Source: a virus
IMG/VR virus record: IMGVR_UViG_3300021961_000230
Span: 1-39,914 of that record
Direction: 5' to 3' (one strand)
DNA: 39,914 nucleotides
Position 1 is the first letter of the stretch, and each line of letters begins with the position of its first letter. The notes beneath the pieces were generated by a model. The model ran no database searches. It had not been told where the DNA came from and was given only the letters and a program-made list of their open reading frames with translations. Position numbers and translations under genes: made by a program. Positions 36,412-39,914 of this stretch are shown here, piece by piece.

Positions 36412-36443
36412 TTTGGAAAACTCGGGTATTTTTCGTATCTTTA
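36412..36443 (+). promoter_or_regulatory. Bacteroidota-type promoter
   Basis: TTTGG 36412-36416 and TATCTTTA 36436-36443, directly after the terminator. Confidence 0.85.
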
Positions 36444-36464
36444 TTGTATAAAGAAAGACAAGAT

Positions 36465-36950
36465 ATGAATAGTAACAAAAAAGTAGTGTGGATTGACATG
36501 GACGGTGTTCTTGTTGATTTTAGTAAGCAAGTAGAAATCGTTCTTAATCGAAGCCCTCATTTACGGGAAGAATACAAAGGTAGATATGACCATATACCGG
36601 GTGTATTCAGAAATGCACCACCAATTGAAGGAGCAATCGAAGCAGTTAAGAAATTAGCAGAAAGTGGTAAGTATGAATTGTATATCGCCACTGCAGCACC
36701 TTGGGGTAACCCAATGAGTGCTATGGATAAGAGATTTTGGATTGAAGAATACTTTGGAGATTTGTTCCGAAAGAAAATGGTAGTATCTCACTTAAAAAAT
36801 ATGTTGATTGGTGATTATCTAATTGATGATAGAACTGCTAACGGAGCAGGAGAATTCAAAGGTGAACTATTACGATTTGGTTGGGCATACGAAACTGAAA
36901 CTTTTAACGAATACCCAACTTGGGATTCTATATTAGAAAAATTGTTATAA
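36465..36950 (+). CDS. HAD-family 5'(3')-deoxyribonucleotidase-like phosphatase
   Basis: 161 aa from ATG 36465; upstream in-frame sequence is promoter. The nucleophile motif DMDGVLVDF is at 11-19 (Asp11, Asp13). A Thr in LYIATAAPWGN serves as motif II, a Lys near RKKMVVSHLK as motif III and LIDDRTANG as motif IV. This is the layout of 5'-deoxynucleotidases that dephosphorylate nucleotides. It fits the nucleotide-metabolism cluster. Confidence 0.82.
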   Translation: MNSNKKVVWIDMDGVLVDFSKQVEIVLNRSPHLREEYKGRYDHIPGVFRNAPPIEGAIEAVKKLAESGKYELYIATAAPWGNPMSAMDKRFWIEEYFGDLFRKKMVVSHLKNMLIGDYLIDDRTANGAGEFKGELLRFGWAYETETFNEYPTWDSILEKLL

Positions 36951-37489
36951 TGAAAAAATTAATACCCCTTTTACTTTTATTTTCAGCATGTACGAAAGAA
37001 GGTGAATATATTCCGCAAAAAGAATATACATTTACCATTGATTCAGTATTAACTCAAAATGGAAAAGTTAGTTTACCAAAAGACCAAAACGGATTATACC
37101 ATTTGAAGATTGTATCCAATGGTACACCACAATCACACAGAGTTACTGGTAAAGTTTTGGTTAATGGTAACGAACCATTTCCACCTGAAAAGATTTTGTT
37201 TGAGAGTAATTTGTTTTGGTGGCTAAAGCAAGGCGATACAACCGCAACAATTACACAAGCGTATGTAAATTATTTTACTGGTCAATACACTATTGTAAAA
37301 TTACCACCATTGATTAACAATAAAGATGAATTAGTACCAACAACAAATTGTTGTTCATATAGTGGAACTAATGGTGAAATAAATACAATAATATCACCTA
37401 TACGAGAAATGATTGGTGATACGTTAGTTTTAAAATCAATTCACTCACCTTCAAATAAAGTAATATATACCAAAGTAGTTATAGAATAA
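36950..37489 (+). CDS. Lipoprotein, unknown
   Basis: 179 aa from ATG 36950, sharing a base with the upstream stop. Signal MKKLIPLLLLFSACTKEG with lipobox FSAC (Cys14). The mature part is beta-rich (YTFTIDSVLTQNGKVSLPKD, HRVTGKVLVNGNEPFPPE). It is exported, probably outer-membrane-anchored, as host Bacteroidota lipoproteins are. Function is unknown. Confidence 0.78.
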   Translation: MKKLIPLLLLFSACTKEGEYIPQKEYTFTIDSVLTQNGKVSLPKDQNGLYHLKIVSNGTPQSHRVTGKVLVNGNEPFPPEKILFESNLFWWLKQGDTTATITQAYVNYFTGQYTIVKLPPLINNKDELVPTTNCCSYSGTNGEINTIISPIREMIGDTLVLKSIHSPSNKVIYTKVVIE

Positions 37490-37854
37490 TGAGAACAAAA
37501 GAGATTAGATTAAATATGACTCCGATTACGGAGCATACATTCAAAAGACAAGGATGGACTAAAGTATCAGTAGGTGATGGTCTTTCTTCGGAAGAAGATG
37601 AAAATGCAGAGGATTATTATTTCACATTAGCATTACCAAAAAATAGAGATGATGATTTTGCTCCTATGTTTGTTTCCAATGCAACCGATGAAGGATTACT
37701 ATTAAAAGAATTGGGATTGAAACCCGGTCAATTCTTTATTGAAATAATGGATATGGATGGGTTGGGATTTTGTGGTAGTGAGGAAGAATTGGATGTACTA
37801 TATTCAGCACTAACTGGAGAAGATATTGAAGAAAATTTGGAAAATCAAAAATAA
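37489..37854 (+). CDS. Acidic protein, unknown
   Basis: 121 aa, strongly acidic (SSEEDENAEDYYFTLALP, EDIEENLENQK). No family is recognised. The promoter of the next gene lies in its 3' end. Confidence 0.7.
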   Translation: MRTKEIRLNMTPITEHTFKRQGWTKVSVGDGLSSEEDENAEDYYFTLALPKNRDDDFAPMFVSNATDEGLLLKELGLKPGQFFIEIMDMDGLGFCGSEEELDVLYSALTGEDIEENLENQK

Positions 37855-37867
37855 AATCGTATATTTG
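37836..37867 (+). promoter_or_regulatory. Promoter inside the preceding gene
   Basis: TTTGG 37836-37840 and TATATTTG 37860-37867. The ATG at 37872 follows after four bases, so the transcript is probably leaderless. Confidence 0.8.
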
Positions 37868-37871
37868 TATT

Positions 37872-38537
37872 ATGAGAAATTATACTGAAACACAATTGAA
37901 GGAAAACTATGATAAGTTTATATCCTTCGTAAAGAAAGCATTCGCTTCACAACCTGAACGAATGGAGAAGTTATTACACATGTATTCCGAAGATGAATTG
38001 GGAATGGAATTAATCGTAGCTCCTGCAAGCGGTAAAGCTCATTTTCATTCGGCATACGTTGGAGGTTATATTGACCATGTTATGAATGTATGTAAAAATG
38101 CAATTGGACAAATGACTCAATTTAAAAACAATGGTGGTATTATTGATTTTGAAGTTGAGGAGTTATTGTTTGCAGCACTACATCACGACTTGGGTAAGTT
38201 AGGAGATGGTACTAAACCTTATTATGTACCTGAACAAAGTGATTGGCATCGTAAAAATCAGAATTCAATCTTCACTCAAAATGGAGAATTGCATTATATG
38301 GATGTAACACACAGAGCACTTTGGTTGTTACAAAAATATGGTGTTGAATTTACTCAAAAAGAAATGATTGGTATTATGTTAGCAGATGGGTTGTATAATA
38401 AGGCTAATGAAAAGTATTTCATTTCATATAGTGAGGATTTTGCATTAAAGACTGAACTACCATATCTATTACATTGGGCTGACCACATGAGTTGTAGAAT
38501 TGAAAGTTCTGAATATAAAAATGGTATTAAATTTTAA
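37872..38537 (+). CDS. HD-domain phosphohydrolase
   Basis: 221 aa. The metal ligands are His69 (GYIDHVMNV), the HD pair 105-106 (HHDLGKLGD, with a preceding His104) and an Asp near 203 (HWADHMS). The family hydrolyses phosphate esters of nucleotides. The fold covers nearly the whole protein. It could act on dNTPs or on signal nucleotides used in defence; the substrate is unknown. Confidence 0.85.
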   Translation: MRNYTETQLKENYDKFISFVKKAFASQPERMEKLLHMYSEDELGMELIVAPASGKAHFHSAYVGGYIDHVMNVCKNAIGQMTQFKNNGGIIDFEVEELLFAALHHDLGKLGDGTKPYYVPEQSDWHRKNQNSIFTQNGELHYMDVTHRALWLLQKYGVEFTQKEMIGIMLADGLYNKANEKYFISYSEDFALKTELPYLLHWADHMSCRIESSEYKNGIKF

Positions 38538-38543
38538 TTTCAT

Positions 38544-38551
38544 TATATTTA
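38544..38551 (+). promoter_or_regulatory. Possible second-class promoter motif TATATTTA
   Basis: It lies seven bases after the HD stop and just before the hsp20 leader hairpins. No TTTGG box is found 24 nt upstream. Confidence 0.35.
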
Positions 38552-38555
38552 TTAT

Positions 38556-38600
38556 CCGATAGAGCTGGCCAGCATATCGGCGTATCATCCAAAAGGAGAT
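38556..38600 (+). promoter_or_regulatory. Two-hairpin leader of the small heat-shock gene
   Basis: CCGATA 38556-38561 pairs with TATCGG 38575-38580, with an inner GCTG/CAGC. GTATC-A-TCC pairs with GGA-GATAC just after it and buries AAGGAG. The position suits thermal or growth-phase control, though the AAGGAG is 31 nt from the ATG. Confidence 0.4.
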
Positions 38601-38629
38601 ACAAACTTAACGCTTAAAAAAGGTAAAAA

Positions 38630-39109
38630 ATGAAAAATCAAATTCAAAGGGGATTCCCTAACCCCGCATTTAGGGACGAGTTCTTCTCACCATTAGATAC
38701 TTTATTTGATAAAGTATTTTCAGAATCATTTCCTGAATTAACAAAGGAAATTGGTATTAACCCATTTCAAAACAACGCTTATCCAAAATGTGACATCATT
38801 AATTTTGATGACCGTATTGAGATTGTAGCAGAGGTTCCGGGATTAACAAAAGAACAAATTACCATTGATGTAGATGGTGATGTGATTACATTAAAAGGAG
38901 AAAAAGCAAATAAAGCAAACGAAAAAGAAGGTGGAGTATATCTTCGCAGAGAAGTTAAACGCTCTTCATTCTTACGAAGTTTTACAGCCGATTCTAAAAT
39001 CTTCGATTTAGATGGTATTAAAGCCGTATTTGAAGATGGTGTATTGGAGTTACATATACCAAAGAGAGAACCTGAAAAACCAAAGAAAAGAACAATTTCA
39101 ATTGGCTAA
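38630..39109 (+). CDS. Hsp20-family small heat-shock protein
   Basis: 159 aa. An N-terminal arm (1-45) precedes the alpha-crystallin domain (about 50-140: PKCDIINFDDRIEIVAEVPG, YLRREVKRSSFLRSF) and a C-terminal tail with IPK. The usual GVL motif is present as DGVLELHIP. It holds unfolding proteins and may protect capsid proteins. T4-like marine phages are known to carry hsp20. Confidence 0.92.
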   Translation: MKNQIQRGFPNPAFRDEFFSPLDTLFDKVFSESFPELTKEIGINPFQNNAYPKCDIINFDDRIEIVAEVPGLTKEQITIDVDGDVITLKGEKANKANEKEGGVYLRREVKRSSFLRSFTADSKIFDLDGIKAVFEDGVLELHIPKREPEKPKKRTISIG

Positions 39110-39139
39110 TTTAACTAAACAAACAAACTAACAATAGGT

Positions 39140-39167
39140 GGGGGTGAGTAAAATCACCCTCATTTTT
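39140..39167 (+). terminator. Terminator after hsp20
   Basis: GGGGGTGA 39140-39147 pairs with TCACCCTC 39154-39161, followed by ATTTTTATT. Confidence 0.75.
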
Positions 39168-39175
39168 ATTTAGAG

Positions 39176-39189
39176 TATATTTATATATA
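39176..39189 (+). promoter_or_regulatory. Possible second-class promoter motif TATATTTATATATA
   Basis: It lies 19 nt before the ATG at 39208, with no TTTGG partner. Confidence 0.35.
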
Positions 39190-39207
39190 CAATTAAAAAA
39201 ACAAATT

Positions 39208-39387
39208 ATGAAACCAGAATACAAAATAAAAGCTCAAGAACATTTAGAAGCTATTACTAAAAGAGCCAAAGTTATTTCCGAAATGCTAAGTGGAGAAAGA
39301 CCTGCTAATCAAGCGGAAGCAATTAAGTTATCAAATGAAATCCAAAGATTGGTAGAATTAACAACAAACATCGTAGATTTATCGTAA
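39208..39387 (+). CDS. 59-aa helical protein
   Basis: ATG 39208 to TAA 39387. It is charged and helical (MKPEYKIKAQEHLEAITKRA, EIQRLVELTTNIVDLS). It shares its final base with the next ATG, which supports real translation. Function is unknown. Confidence 0.62.
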   Translation: MKPEYKIKAQEHLEAITKRAKVISEMLSGERPANQAEAIKLSNEIQRLVELTTNIVDLS

Positions 39388-39914
39388 TGAATTGGTTAAA
39401 GTATTTGGTAGGAATTTCAGCAGTTATAGTTGCTGGATGTGCTGCATATTTTTCCGTAACGGGATTAGGAGTTCTATTTGCTGGAGCATCTATTTCAGTA
39501 ATGGTGATGGCTGGTGCATTAGAATTCGCCAAATTGGTTGCCGCAACTTATTTAAAGCAAGAGTGGGATACTATTAAAGGATTTAACAAATGGTATCTAG
39601 CTACGTCAGTTGCTACCTTAATGTTAATTACATCAGCAGGTATCTTTGGTTATCTATCAAATGCGTTCCAACAACAAAACTTAGAACTACAAAAAGTTGA
39701 AAGAGATATAGCAGTATATCAAACTCAAATCACTAAAAATGATGCGGAGATAGCTCGTTATACAACTCAATTAACTAATCAACAAAACATTCGTAACTCA
39801 CAAGAGGCTAACTTATCTAAACAAATTGATAAGGATAAATCTACTTCAAGAGTTTCACAAATGATTAGAACTGCTGATAAAGAAATAGCATCAGTATCTA
39901 AGCGTATTGATGAA
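39387..39914 (+). CDS. Membrane protein with coiled coil (partial, runs off the window)
   Basis: Open from ATG 39387 to the end of the window (176 codons, no stop). Three membrane spans (about 4-22, 28-48 and 68-92) are followed by a long Gln/Asn/Lys-rich coiled coil (QKVERDIAVYQTQITKND). The span region (GVLFAGASISVMVMAGALEF, MLITSAGIFGYLSNAF) closely resembles a membrane protein I recall from T4-like cyanophages and pelagiphages, where it lies near structural genes. Confidence 0.75.
   Translation, partial: MNWLKYLVGISAVIVAGCAAYFSVTGLGVLFAGASISVMVMAGALEFAKLVAATYLKQEWDTIKGFNKWYLATSVATLMLITSAGIFGYLSNAFQQQNLELQKVERDIAVYQTQITKNDAEIARYTTQLTNQQNIRNSQEANLSKQIDKDKSTSRVSQMIRTADKEIASVSKRIDE

Noticed and set aside
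1-39914. CRISPR array, integrase, insertion sequence or rRNA
   Set aside because: No regularly spaced repeat array, recombinase or transposase motif, or ribosomal RNA sequence was seen; the dispersed 20-bp elements are irregularly spaced and intergenic.

Overview
The window looks like part of the genome of a large, AT-rich double-stranded DNA phage that infects a member of the Bacteroidota. The host group is read from the promoters. At least sixteen sites carry a TTTGG/CTTGG-type -33 box whose first base lies exactly 24 nt before the first base of a TAnnTTTG/TAnnTTTA -7 box, which is the Bacteroidota housekeeping-sigma pattern. Shine-Dalgarno sequences are almost absent. The phage assignment rests on gene content: dense, overlapping, mostly unrecognisable small genes on one strand, with PhoH, dCMP deaminase, a DUF1599/Nmad1 protein, an HD hydrolase, a 5'-nucleotidase-like HAD protein, a UvsW-like helicase, GroES, cyclophilin, Hsp20 and an NlpC/P60 hydrolase. 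No rRNA, canonical tRNA, integrase, IS element or CRISPR array was seen.

Layout. 0-5.8 kb: SPFH/band-7 protein, NlpC/P60 hydrolase, 2OG-Fe(II) oxygenase, GroES, cyclophilin and small membrane proteins, with a structured leader at about 602-796. 5.8-9.9 kb: overlapping small genes, seven of which belong to one paralogous family whose proteins start near MLTIEN. 10-11.26 kb: five tiny genes ending at a terminator. 11.26-12.1 kb: a non-coding, repeat-rich stretch with three perfect TTATCCACA DnaA boxes, a candidate replication origin. 12-20.6 kb: an array of short cassettes, often two genes each, with near-identical promoters, a dispersed inverted-repeat element (TTGA-N3-TCAA followed by GAGTTA) between cassettes, and an AACCCCTTATACT-like spacer before the second gene. 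The same stretch holds two tRNA-like folds, hairpin RNAs and a histone-like protein. 20.6-24.5 kb: the second block of the MLTIEN family, a PD-(D/E)XK-like protein and a cytidylyltransferase-NTF2 fusion. 24.5-29.8 kb: three minus-strand genes, including a complete 1086-aa Oar-type TonB-dependent receptor with its own promoter, long leader and terminator. 30-39.9 kb: helicase, nucleotide-metabolism genes, PhoH, Hsp20 and, at the right edge, the start of a membrane/coiled-coil protein.

How the genes may work together (inference). The 32.8-38.5 kb genes would adjust the nucleotide pool and possibly support DNA-base modification. GroES, cyclophilin and Hsp20 would assist folding. The 12-20 kb cassettes and the two MLTIEN blocks look like accessory host-takeover or counter-defence genes. 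The receptor looks like a moron, an independently transcribed host-derived gene that could change the outer surface of the infected cell.

The main novelty candidates are the receptor, the MLTIEN family, and the regulatory architecture of the cassette array. All calls were made by reading the sequence; no database search was run.
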